DNA of 64,000 nt from an uncultured Lachnospiraceae bacterium (GTDB lineage Bacteria > Bacillota > Clostridia > Lachnospirales > Lachnospiraceae), in the NCBI GenBank assembly GCA_910577015.1, contig CAJTKU010000003.1, forward strand, positions 62,001-126,000. Reading direction: 5' to 3'. The position numbers and the translations under genes are program-made. Below are positions 52,587 through 60,133 of this stretch, piece by piece. The notes beneath the pieces were generated by a model. The model did not search any database. It had not been told where the DNA came from and saw nothing but the letters and a program-made list of their open reading frames with translations. Numbering within the stretch: the stretch's first letter is position 1; each line of letters opens with the position of its first letter.

Positions 52587-54383
52587 ATGAAAAAAGTATG
52601 CAAAAAAGTGGTAAAAGCCGCGTTGGCTTTTTTGGCGCCGATAGCGGTTTTTTACTTGTTTGAATGGTTTACCCACAATCCATGGGAGGATATCAGGTGG
52701 GATTTACAGGTTTTCAATATTGTGATTTTTGAACTGTTTATGGTAATGTTGTATGCGCTGATTGGCAGGCTGCATATAGCGCTCTTGCTGGAAACCGTTG
52801 CTTTTATGGTATATGGGCTGGCAAATTATTTTGTGATTTCTTTCCGTTCACAGCCGATTCTTCCGTGGGATTTTTTCTCCATCAGGACGGCGGCAAGCGT
52901 GGCAGGGGATTTTACTTATACCGTCGACAGGCAGGCAGCGGCAGTGCTTGCAGGGTTTGCTGTACTGATAGCCATAGAACTGCTGTTTTGCAGAAACAGG
53001 CTCAAAAATACGGTGGGTAAGTTTTACCATGGACCGTTAAAAAGCTGGGCGTTCCGTGTGCCGGCTGCGGCGGGAGCGCTGGCAATATTATTGTTTCTGG
53101 TATCGCTTCTGCACGATGAGGATTTTGTGCAGAATGAAATGTGTATGTATGACAAGCTTTTCACACCGGATGTCATGAGCGAGAGAAACGGCGGAACGGT
53201 GGCGTTTTTGCTGGAACTGCAATATATCGCCGTTGAAAGGCCGGAAGGCTATGACAAGGGGGAAACAGAGGAATTGTTTGCCGTGGAAGCGTCCGCAGAC
53301 ATTTTTGACGGAGCAGAAACAGAAACAAAAAAGCCTAATATCATAGTCATTATGGATGAAGCTTTTTCAGACCTCGCCGTTCTGGGCGATTTTGAGACAA
53401 ATGAAGATTACATGCCTTTTCTGCACAGAATGCAGGAGGAGGGGGAGAATGCCGTAACCGGACAGCTTTATGTTTCTGTAAAAGGCGGAAATACCGCTAA
53501 CACGGAATTTGAATTTCTGACCGGACATACCATGGCGTTTCTGCCCCAGGGAAGCATTCCCTACCAGCAGTACATCAACGGGGAACAGCCGTCCCTTGCC
53601 TCTTATCTGGCAAATCAGGGTTACATCACCAGGGCAGCGCATCCTTACTATGCCTCCGGGTGGGAGAGGGAAACCGTCTACCCGATGCTTGGCTTTGAAC
53701 AGTCAGATTTTATTGAAAGTTTTACAGGTGCGTCCATGCTTCGCCGGTATGTGAGCGACGCGTCGGCATTCGACTATATTATCCGGGCATATGAGGAGAA
53801 GGAGCCGGGAAAACCGCTTTTCTTTTTTGAAGTGACGATGCAGAACCATTCGGGATACACGGAGGAATTTGACAATTTTACGCCGGATATCACGGTGGAG
53901 GGGATTGATTCCCAATCCCTTGGTCAGTATTTATCTTTAATGAAACGCACTGACAAGGCGCTGGAAGAATTGATAGCGTATTTTTCACAGCAGGAGGAGG
54001 AAACCGTTATCGTGTTTTTCGGAGACCACCAGCCGGCAGATTTTGTGGTGGAGCCCGTCTGGAACCTGCAGGGAAAGACAGGTTCGGCTCTGACGGAGGA
54101 AGAAGATAACTTAAGGTATCAGGTTCCTTTCCTAATCTGGGCCAATTATGATATTGAGGAAGCAAGGGACGTCCAAATCAGCGCCAATTATCTGGGCGGT
54201 CTGGTGCTTGAGACGGCAGGGCTTTCCCTTCCGGTTTACCATTCCCGCTTAAAAGAGATTAGGCAGGAGGTTCCGGTTCTTTCCGCACAGCAGATAATAA
54301 CGGCGGACGGCATGGGCGAAGAAGCAAAACAGCTTCTGGATTATCAGAAGATGCAGTATTATTTGTTGTTTGACAGTGAATGA
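52587..54383 (+). CDS. LtaS-like membrane sulfatase-fold enzyme (glycerol phosphate transferase)
   Basis: The 598-residue protein has five membrane segments in its first 180 residues and an extracytoplasmic alkaline-phosphatase/sulfatase domain. The metal and active-site motifs are IVIMDEAFSD, the Thr nucleophile region KGGNTANTEFEFLTG and FFGDHQPADF. These fit the lipoteichoic acid synthase family, which polymerises glycerol phosphate on a lipid anchor. It may make lipoteichoic acid or modify other surface glycans. GGAGG precedes the ATG. A terminator follows. Confidence 0.88.
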   Translation: MKKVCKKVVKAALAFLAPIAVFYLFEWFTHNPWEDIRWDLQVFNIVIFELFMVMLYALIGRLHIALLLETVAFMVYGLANYFVISFRSQPILPWDFFSIRTAASVAGDFTYTVDRQAAAVLAGFAVLIAIELLFCRNRLKNTVGKFYHGPLKSWAFRVPAAAGALAILLFLVSLLHDEDFVQNEMCMYDKLFTPDVMSERNGGTVAFLLELQYIAVERPEGYDKGETEELFAVEASADIFDGAETETKKPNIIVIMDEAFSDLAVLGDFETNEDYMPFLHRMQEEGENAVTGQLYVSVKGGNTANTEFEFLTGHTMAFLPQGSIPYQQYINGEQPSLASYLANQGYITRAAHPYYASGWERETVYPMLGFEQSDFIESFTGASMLRRYVSDASAFDYIIRAYEEKEPGKPLFFFEVTMQNHSGYTEEFDNFTPDITVEGIDSQSLGQYLSLMKRTDKALEELIAYFSQQEEETVIVFFGDHQPADFVVEPVWNLQGKTGSALTEEEDNLRYQVPFLIWANYDIEEARDVQISANYLGGLVLETAGLSLPVYHSRLKEIRQEVPVLSAQQIITADGMGEEAKQLLDYQKMQYYLLFDSE

Positions 54384-54398
54384 TGCAGATGTGCATAC

Positions 54399-54435
54399 AA
54401 AAAAGGTTTGCCAAATTTTTGGCAAACCTTTTTTT
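54399..54435 (+). terminator. Intrinsic terminator after the LtaS-like gene
   Basis: AAAAAGGTTTGCC and GGCAAACCTTTTT form a perfect stem, followed by further T. It lies against the 3' end of the minus-strand tRNA gene. Confidence 0.9.
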
Positions 54436-54436
54436 A

Positions 54437-54510
54437 TGGGGCCAATGGGGCTCGAACCCATGACCTCTCGCGTGTGAGGCGAACGCTCATCCCAGCTGAG
54501 CTATGACCCC
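54437..54510 (-). tRNA. tRNA-Val (anticodon CAC)
   Basis: On the minus strand the sequence folds as a tRNA: acceptor arm GGGGTCA with TGGCCCC, D arm GCTC/GAGC, anticodon stem TTCGC/GCGAG with loop CTCACAC (anticodon CAC), and T arm ATGGG-TTCGAGC-CCCAT. The discriminator is A and CCA is not encoded. Anticodon CAC reads the Val codon GUG. Confidence 0.92.
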
Positions 54511-54566
54511 TTGCTTTTTTTATTATAGCACTTTGAGGGAGAATTGCAAGGGGGAGGGGGCTTGAG

Positions 54567-54746
54567 TTTCCGCATTTTGCATTGCGGCAGCCGGGGCATG
54601 CATTTGTTCCAACAGGACACGCTCCCGCTCGGGTAAAAACGCAGTGGTACGTAGGAGGTTAGAATACAACCTCCAAGTACCAGCGTTTTTACACGGTCCT
54701 TTATGGAATCAAATGCATGCTCCGGCTGCCGCAATGCAAAATGCGG
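54567..54746. repeat. Palindromic repeat element, copy 3
   Basis: Terminal arms at 54567-54606 and 54710-54746 are inverted repeats that differ from those of copy 1 but still pair (CAGCCGGGGCATGC with GCATGCTCCGGCTG). The core is in the same orientation as copy 1, and the outer flank TTGAGTTTCCGCATTTTGC is shared with copy 2. It lies between the tRNA-Val gene and an AT-rich patch. Confidence 0.85.
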
Positions 54747-54936
54747 AGACGCAAGGGAGGGGGAAGCATATTGCATGGGTTTGACAGTAACGCTGATTTT
54801 CTGTACCTTGCAATGGGGAGGTAAATGTTATATGATGATGAATAGGTAGAAGGAAGTGATTTATAAATATGCATCACAGATAGCAGATAAAGATTTTATA
54901 ATGAAGTAGAGAAATCGGGATTTTACGGGAGGTAAT

Positions 54937-55398
54937 ATGAAATCGATAATATATAAAGCGTGGCAGTGTACATGGGGATTTCTACAAACATTGTTCGGTT
55001 TCATTATTTTTTTGAAGCATGCTCAAAATAAACATTTTTGGTATCACGGCGCTTTAATTACTGTTTGGGAATCCAAATCCAGCGTATCATTGGGATTATT
55101 TGTCTTTGTTACAGAAGAACCTTTTTTTGCTCCAAAATATGAAGGGCAGATTCCTATCGAAGAACTATCGAATCGGTTGTTAGTTCATGAATACGGGCAT
55201 ACAATTCAGTCTCTAATATTAGGTCCCTTATACTTGCTTGTCATTGGACTTCCTTCTACACTGTGGGGATTTGTGGGTGTAAAGAAGCGCAAAAATGAGA
55301 AAGTACCATATGGCGCCTTTTTTACAGAAGGATGGGCAAATCACCTTGGCGAATGGGTAACAGGTGAGAAATCCATAGATATGCTCGTGTTAGATTAG
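54937..55398 (+). CDS. Membrane protein with HEYGH zinc-protease-like motif
   Basis: This 153-residue protein has a hydrophobic N-terminus, the motif LLVHEYGHTIQSL at about residue 87, a membrane segment directly after it (LGPLYLLVIGLPS), and a C-terminal FFTEGWANHLGEW in which a Glu or His could be a third metal ligand. HExxH followed by a membrane segment suggests an intramembrane or membrane-bound zinc peptidase; the activity is inference. GGGAGG precedes the ATG. The gene is AT-richer than its surroundings. Confidence 0.65.
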   Translation: MKSIIYKAWQCTWGFLQTLFGFIIFLKHAQNKHFWYHGALITVWESKSSVSLGLFVFVTEEPFFAPKYEGQIPIEELSNRLLVHEYGHTIQSLILGPLYLLVIGLPSTLWGFVGVKKRKNEKVPYGAFFTEGWANHLGEWVTGEKSIDMLVLD

Positions 55399-55450
55399 AT
55401 AGCAAATTCAAATTTGTGTGGATGAACATGCATGAAAAGGAGAAAAAAGA

Positions 55451-55711
55451 ATGCCGGAAATATCATTATTTTTTGGAATAAGAGTTACCATGTATTATGA
55501 TGAGCATAATCCACCACATTTCCATGCAGAATATAATGGAAATAAGGCTTTGGTAGAAATTGATGAAGCAAGAGTTATAAAAGGGGCATTGCCTTCGAGG
55601 CAGTTAAAGTTGGTTTTGGCTTGGTGCGTATTGCATCAGGATGAACTGATGCAAAATTGGGAATTAGCTAAAGATGGTAAACCCCTTAATAAAATTGCAC
55701 CATTGATGTAG
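55451..55711 (+). CDS. DUF4160 protein
   Basis: The 86-residue protein has the DUF4160 pattern: PEISLFFGIRVTMYYDEHNPPHFHAEYNG near the start, then PSRQLKLVLAWCVLHQDELMQNWE. The His-rich HFHAEY segment is the conserved feature. DUF4160 genes are often found next to DUF2442 genes, as here, and such pairs have been proposed as toxin-antitoxin-like modules without firm proof. AAGGAG precedes the ATG. Confidence 0.88.
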   Translation: MPEISLFFGIRVTMYYDEHNPPHFHAEYNGNKALVEIDEARVIKGALPSRQLKLVLAWCVLHQDELMQNWELAKDGKPLNKIAPLM

Positions 55712-55723
55712 AGGAGGATGATT

Positions 55724-55999
55724 ATGTTTCCTAAAATTGTTCAAGTTCTTCCTACAGAAGAATATACAGTGTATGTTTATTTTGAAGATGGTAAAATAGT
55801 ATGTTATGATGTAAAACCATTGTTGGAGAAAGAAATATTTGCTGTTTTAAGGGAAATGGAATATTTTATAAATACCTGTACAATAATGAACGATACTCTG
55901 GCATGGGACATATCAGGAAATAGGGATAGTACGAAATGTATTGATATTGCTCCGGACACGTTGTATATGCTGGATGCGGTAAAAGAGAAGATAGCATAA
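55724..55999 (+). CDS. DUF2442 protein, partner of DUF4160
   Basis: This 91-residue protein matches DUF2442: PKIVQVLPTEEYTVYVYFEDGKIVCYDVKPLL, then a C-terminal WDISGNRDSTKCIDIAPDTLY. The start at 55724 is preceded by GAGGAGG; the ATG at 55718 is too close. It begins 12 bases after the DUF4160 gene, so the pair is cotranscribed. Function unknown; possible antitoxin or DNA-binding partner. Confidence 0.86.
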   Translation: MFPKIVQVLPTEEYTVYVYFEDGKIVCYDVKPLLEKEIFAVLREMEYFINTCTIMNDTLAWDISGNRDSTKCIDIAPDTLYMLDAVKEKIA

Positions 56000-56020
56000 T
56001 TTGCAGACTTATAGGAACGA

Positions 56021-56306
56021 ATGGATGAAAGTAAAATGGAGAATGAAATGGAAGAGAAATTTGCGATTCCTGCAGTTGATGCTATTATTGTAAAAAGAGT
56101 CGGTGATGATGAATTTATCAGGCGCTTATTCCATTATTTTGAGTACTTTTCTATGTGAAGCAGAAGGAGAGCTGCTGGAACGAACGGATGAGACAGAGAA
56201 TATTCGCTGGATGAGACAAAATGACCTGAAGGAGATTGTGGAGAATAATCCGGAGAGTATTTTTTTGATGCATGTACATGCATTAAGAAAATATTTGGGA
56301 TTGTAA
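56021..56306 (+). pseudogene. Nudix hydrolase remnant with internal deletion
   Basis: The first 35 codons match the start of a Nudix protein (EEKFAIPAVDAIIVKRVGDDEF), then the frame shifts and stops at 56158. From about 56107, in another frame, the C-terminal part of the same kind of protein resumes (ILSTFLCEAEGELLERTDETENIRWM, then LMHVHALRKYLGL). The Nudix box and the sequence between are missing. An internal deletion that also broke the frame explains this. Confidence 0.72.
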
Positions 56307-56398
56307 TTACAATAAAACAATATATCTATGGATGAACTAAATATTAGACTGGCAGAGTAAAAGGCAAAATACAATTTTAATTAAAGAGGAGAAGGAGA

Positions 56399-57385
56399 AT
56401 GGAAAATAAACGTTTTCGGCGGTTTTACCTGTTTGCTTGCGTTGTAATAGCGGCAGTTTCTGCTTATCCGATATATATGGGCGTAAGGGTGGCATGGGAG
56501 GTGTTTTGCAACGGCTTTGTTCCTGTTGAGAGGTATCCGAAATATGTGATTCCGTATACGCCAATTTCCATTGCGCTTATTTTGGGCGTACTGTTGATTC
56601 CGGTGTTTCAAAAATTGTTTAAGAAACGAGACTTTTTGGGAGGAGCAATTTTTTGCACCGGTGTTTTCTTTTTATTGGAAAGGCTGATGGAGACGAAAAT
56701 TCTGGTGCAGAGCAGGGAAATGGTATCCCTTGAGGGGTGGCAGATGAGTCTGTGTTACATTCCGCCTGAGCAGTTTGAGACAAGGACGTGGCAGGCAGTG
56801 GATGTTTTGCTCGGGGGCTACAGCCCGGCTTTTAAGTTTCATTTCTATATTATTTCTCTGGTGATTATCCTGTCGCTGCTTAATTGTTTTTACGGTTTTG
56901 CCAAAATGATTCGGCAAGGGAATGGAACAAGAAAAAGGGCTTTGACGGTACAGGCCGCGACAAGCGTTTTCTTTCTCGGCATGTGTATCTGGGCCTGTTT
57001 TACATCGTTTTACCGGGACGGGGAAATTATGGTATCGGTGCTTTCTGCTGTACTGATGGCAGTGTTTTTTGCATTGCTTGGCGTAACGGCAGGCGTTTTT
57101 GCAGGTTCGTTTACTCTCGGAAAGGATAAGAAACTGTCCATCCTGTTTCCGGCCATGGTTTCTATCCTTACAACGCTCGCCATGTATGCCGGAGAAATGA
57201 TTTTGTTAAACGGGAATTTATACCGGTTTGGCGCAGGGGTCTTCTATGAAGGAATCGGAGGCGCAGCGATAGCTCCTGTTGATGTGTTTATCATACTGAT
57301 TTCCGGAATCATTACCGCTTTGGTTTGCAGGCTGATAAATGCCCCGGATGCACATAAGGGCAGCAGCACAGAAAAAGGACAGTGA
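56399..57385 (+). CDS. Multipass membrane protein of unknown function
   Basis: The 328-residue protein has about eight membrane segments, beginning RFYLFACVVIAAVSAYPIY. No transport or enzyme motif is recognised. It has AGGAGAAGGAG just before the ATG and lies 28 bases upstream of the ArsC/Spx-like gene. Base composition returns to that of the core genome here, so it is probably outside the accessory patch. Confidence 0.7.
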   Translation: MENKRFRRFYLFACVVIAAVSAYPIYMGVRVAWEVFCNGFVPVERYPKYVIPYTPISIALILGVLLIPVFQKLFKKRDFLGGAIFCTGVFFLLERLMETKILVQSREMVSLEGWQMSLCYIPPEQFETRTWQAVDVLLGGYSPAFKFHFYIISLVIILSLLNCFYGFAKMIRQGNGTRKRALTVQAATSVFFLGMCIWACFTSFYRDGEIMVSVLSAVLMAVFFALLGVTAGVFAGSFTLGKDKKLSILFPAMVSILTTLAMYAGEMILLNGNLYRFGAGVFYEGIGGAAIAPVDVFIILISGIITALVCRLINAPDAHKGSSTEKGQ

Positions 57386-57413
57386 TAAAAAGATAAAAAA
57401 GGAGGAACAGAAA

Positions 57414-57773
57414 ATGCAGTTTATTGAATACCCTAAATGCACAACGTGTCAGAAAGCCAAAAAATGGCTGCAGGAAAGAAATGCCGTATTTTCCGAAAGG
57501 AACATAAAAACCGAGAATCCCACAAAGGAAGAACTGGCGCAGTGGTATCGTGAAAGCGCACTTCCGCTGAAACGGTTTTTCAATACCAGCGGCCTGCTTT
57601 ATAAGGAAATGGGGCTGAAAGATAAGCTGCCGGATATGAGCGAGGAGGAGCAGCTTGCGCTTCTTGCAACCGACGGTATGCTGGTAAAGAGGCCCATTGT
57701 GGCGGGGGATGGGTTTGTGCTTGTCGGTTTTAAGGAAAAGGAGTGGGAGGCTGCCATCGGCAGGCAAGAGTAA
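57414..57773 (+). CDS. ArsC/Spx-family thioredoxin-fold protein
   Basis: This 119-residue protein has the ArsC/Spx start FIEYPKCTTCQKAKKWL, with a CxxC-type active site (Cys 10 and 13), then FNTSGLLYKEMGLKDKL and a C-terminal LVKRPIVAGDGFVLVGF. The CxxC resembles Spx and YffB-like proteins more than true arsenate reductases. It may be a reductase or a redox-responsive regulator. GGAGGAACAG precedes the ATG. YjbR follows two bases on. Confidence 0.86.
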   Translation: MQFIEYPKCTTCQKAKKWLQERNAVFSERNIKTENPTKEELAQWYRESALPLKRFFNTSGLLYKEMGLKDKLPDMSEEEQLALLATDGMLVKRPIVAGDGFVLVGFKEKEWEAAIGRQE

Positions 57774-57775
57774 GG

Positions 57776-58198
57776 ATGCGTACGAGAGAAGAAGTTATCC
57801 GCTATTGTCTTTCTTTTCCGGATGTCTATGAGGACGCCCCCTTTCATGACGACAATTGGACCGTGATGCGGTGCAGGGCGAATAAAAAGGTGTTTGCGTG
57901 GATATTCGGGCGTGAGGGAAATATATGGGTGAATGTGAAAATGGAGCCGCAGTGGAGGGATTTCTGGAGGGATGCTTTTGCCGCCGTAAGACCCGCTTAC
58001 CACTTAAACAAGGAGCATTGGAGTTCCATTATCCTTGACGGCACGGTTCCTGACGGTGACATCAAAAGAATGCTGGGGGAAAGTTTTGATTTGGTAAAAC
58101 CGAAGAAAAAAGCTAGCAGGAAGGGCAATGGAAAAGAACATGACGAGAAACAAGGGAAAGCGGTTAAGCCTGTATGTAAAGGACTATGTGGTTTTTGA
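57776..58198 (+). CDS. MmcQ/YjbR family protein
   Basis: The 140-residue protein has the YjbR pattern: a helical start (REEVIRYCLSFPDVYEDAPF), then KVFAWIFGREGNIWVNVKMEP and VRPAYHLNKEHWSSIILDGTVPD. The family has a MoaD/CyaY-like fold proposed to bind DNA; the role is unknown. The last 71 bases, encoding a Lys-rich tail, overlap the start of the exonuclease gene in another frame. Confidence 0.86.
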   Translation: MRTREEVIRYCLSFPDVYEDAPFHDDNWTVMRCRANKKVFAWIFGREGNIWVNVKMEPQWRDFWRDAFAAVRPAYHLNKEHWSSIILDGTVPDGDIKRMLGESFDLVKPKKKASRKGNGKEHDEKQGKAVKPVCKGLCGF

Positions 58199-58820
58199 TT
58201 TGGAGACAACGGGGCTTAATCCGGCAAAGGATGCCATCATAGAGATTTCGGGGATAAAAGTAAAGAACAGTCAGCCGGTGGAAGAGTTTTCCACGCTGGT
58301 TAATCCGGGTATGCCAATACCGCCTGCCGCCACCAGGGTGAACGGTATAACGGATGGGATGGTGGACGGTGCGCCGGATTTGCGGGAGGCGCTCGGCAAT
58401 TTTTTGGACTTTATCGGTACAGAAATTCTGGTAGGGCATAATATCCACACTTTTGATACCAATTTCCTCTGTGACGGTGTGAAGAAGGAACTGGACAAAG
58501 AGGTAAAAAACGATTACATAGATACCCTTTACATGGCAAGGAGCTGCCTGCCCGGGTTATCCCACTATAAGCTGACGGATATTTCCGCTTATTTCGGAAT
58601 ATCTACAGAGGGGGCGCACAGGGCTTTGTGCGACTGTAACATGAATCGGCAGTGTTATGAGAAGCTTGGGGTATTGTGGGAGGAAAAGAGCAGGGAAAGC
58701 CTTTTGGACGAGGCGGTGTGTCCCGAATGCGGCTGCATGCTTGTGAAACGCCGGGGAAAATATGGGGACTTTTACGGGTGCAGCGGATTTCCTCTGTGCA
58801 GGTATACCCAAAAGGCCTGA
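58128..58820 (+). CDS. DEDDh 3'-5' exonuclease with topoisomerase-type zinc finger
   Basis: This 230-residue protein has a DnaQ-type exonuclease domain with the DEDDh residues: D and E in VVFDLETTGLNP, D in VGHNIHTFDTNFL, and H and D in AHRALCDCNMN. The C-terminal 35 residues form a topoisomerase I-type zinc finger (CPECGCML, then YGCSGFPLCRY). This resembles the exonuclease part of PolC-type polymerase III, but with no polymerase. It should trim single-stranded DNA or RNA ends. The gene overlaps yjbR by 71 bases; a start at 58140 is also possible. Confidence 0.86.
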   Translation: MEKNMTRNKGKRLSLYVKDYVVFDLETTGLNPAKDAIIEISGIKVKNSQPVEEFSTLVNPGMPIPPAATRVNGITDGMVDGAPDLREALGNFLDFIGTEILVGHNIHTFDTNFLCDGVKKELDKEVKNDYIDTLYMARSCLPGLSHYKLTDISAYFGISTEGAHRALCDCNMNRQCYEKLGVLWEEKSRESLLDEAVCPECGCMLVKRRGKYGDFYGCSGFPLCRYTQKA

Positions 58821-58865
58821 CGGTTATTTCCCCTATGCAACATATGTATGAATGGAGAAAAGGAA

Positions 58866-60071
58866 ATGCGAAAGACATATTCAAAGAAAAAAAGGTGTGA
58901 GGCGGCCGGATTGGCGCTGTTGATGCTATTTTTGCTTCCATTGACAGGCTGTCGGGCAGTTAAGGCGGATGAAGCAGTGAGTTTGAATGACGCGGTGAAG
59001 GAGAATACAGGCGGGGAAGCCGCGGAAGAAACGGATATTCCCGGGGAGGAAACGCCTTTGGAGGGACTGACTCCCGCTACAGAAAGCAAATCCATGGAGG
59101 AAAACGGGGCGGCAGAAGGTGGGGAGCCGGAAGAATCCATGCCGGAGGAGCTGGAAACCGGAAAGACGTCTGCTTTGGAAGCCCTGCATGTGGAGGGAAC
59201 GGCGCTTGTGGACGGTAACGGCAATCCCGTACAGCTGCGGGGAATCAGCACCCATGGTCTTGCGTGGTTTCCGGATTATGTGAATGAAGCGTGTTTTAAG
59301 CAGTTACATGAGGAGTGGGGCGTGGACGTTATCCGTCTGGCGATGTACACGGCGGAATATGGCGGGTATTGTACCGGCGGAGACAGGGATGCATTGAAAA
59401 AGCTGGTAAAAGACGGCGTGGAATATGCAACGAACCAGAATATGTATGTCATCATTGACTGGCATATATTGTCGGACGGTAATCCAAGCACTTATAAAGA
59501 GGACGCCAAGGAGTTTTTTGCGGAAATGGCAAAGATGTACGCAGACTATTCCAATGTGCTGTATGAAATTTGCAACGAGCCCAACGGGGGAACGGGATGG
59601 GCGGACATAAAGGCCTATGCGGAGGAAGTGATTGCGGTTATCCGCACCTATGACGAGGACGGCATTATCCTGGTGGGTACCCCGAATTGGTCCCAGTATG
59701 TAAATGAGGCGGCTGCAGAGCCGATTACGGGATATGACAATATCATGTATACGCTTCACTTTTATGCCGCAACCCACAAGGATTCTTTGCGCGACGTCAT
59801 GAAAGCGGCAATAGATTCCGGGCTGCCTGTTTTTGTGTCAGAGTTCGGCATCTGTGATGCAAGCGGAAACGGCGCTATCGACGAGGCGCAGGCGGACGAG
59901 TGGGTGCGCGTCATGGATGAATACGGCGTCAGCTATGTGGCATGGAACCTTTCCAACAAGGCGGAAACCTCCGCCATTATCGACAGCGGGTGCAATAAGA
60001 CCTCCGGGTTTTCGGAGGAGGATTTAAGCAGTTCCGGAAAATGGCTGTACCGGATGCTTACCGGTTCTTGA
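58866..60071 (+). CDS. Lipoprotein endoglucanase, glycoside hydrolase family 5
   Basis: The 401-residue product has a lipoprotein signal (LTGC, Cys at about residue 29), an acidic Glu/Pro/Ser-rich linker (about 35-105) and a GH5 TIM barrel. The acid/base Glu is in YEICNEPNG, the nucleophile Glu in VFVSEFGIC, and HFYAATH and MYVIIDWHIL fit the family (GH5_2 style). It should cut beta-1,4-glucans outside the cell. AAAAGGA precedes the ATG at 58866; a start at 58848 is possible. Confidence 0.9.
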   Translation: MRKTYSKKKRCEAAGLALLMLFLLPLTGCRAVKADEAVSLNDAVKENTGGEAAEETDIPGEETPLEGLTPATESKSMEENGAAEGGEPEESMPEELETGKTSALEALHVEGTALVDGNGNPVQLRGISTHGLAWFPDYVNEACFKQLHEEWGVDVIRLAMYTAEYGGYCTGGDRDALKKLVKDGVEYATNQNMYVIIDWHILSDGNPSTYKEDAKEFFAEMAKMYADYSNVLYEICNEPNGGTGWADIKAYAEEVIAVIRTYDEDGIILVGTPNWSQYVNEAAAEPITGYDNIMYTLHFYAATHKDSLRDVMKAAIDSGLPVFVSEFGICDASGNGAIDEAQADEWVRVMDEYGVSYVAWNLSNKAETSAIIDSGCNKTSGFSEEDLSSSGKWLYRMLTGS

Positions 60072-60133
60072 TAGATGGAAAAATTCATGGTAGAGTATAA
60101 ACAGTACAAATAACAGTTGGAATGGAGGAAGTT

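Noticed and set aside
54437..54510. tRNA-Val as an attachment site for an integrative element
   Set aside because: No integrase gene and no duplicated tRNA end are visible; the AT-rich patch lies on the 5' side of the tRNA.
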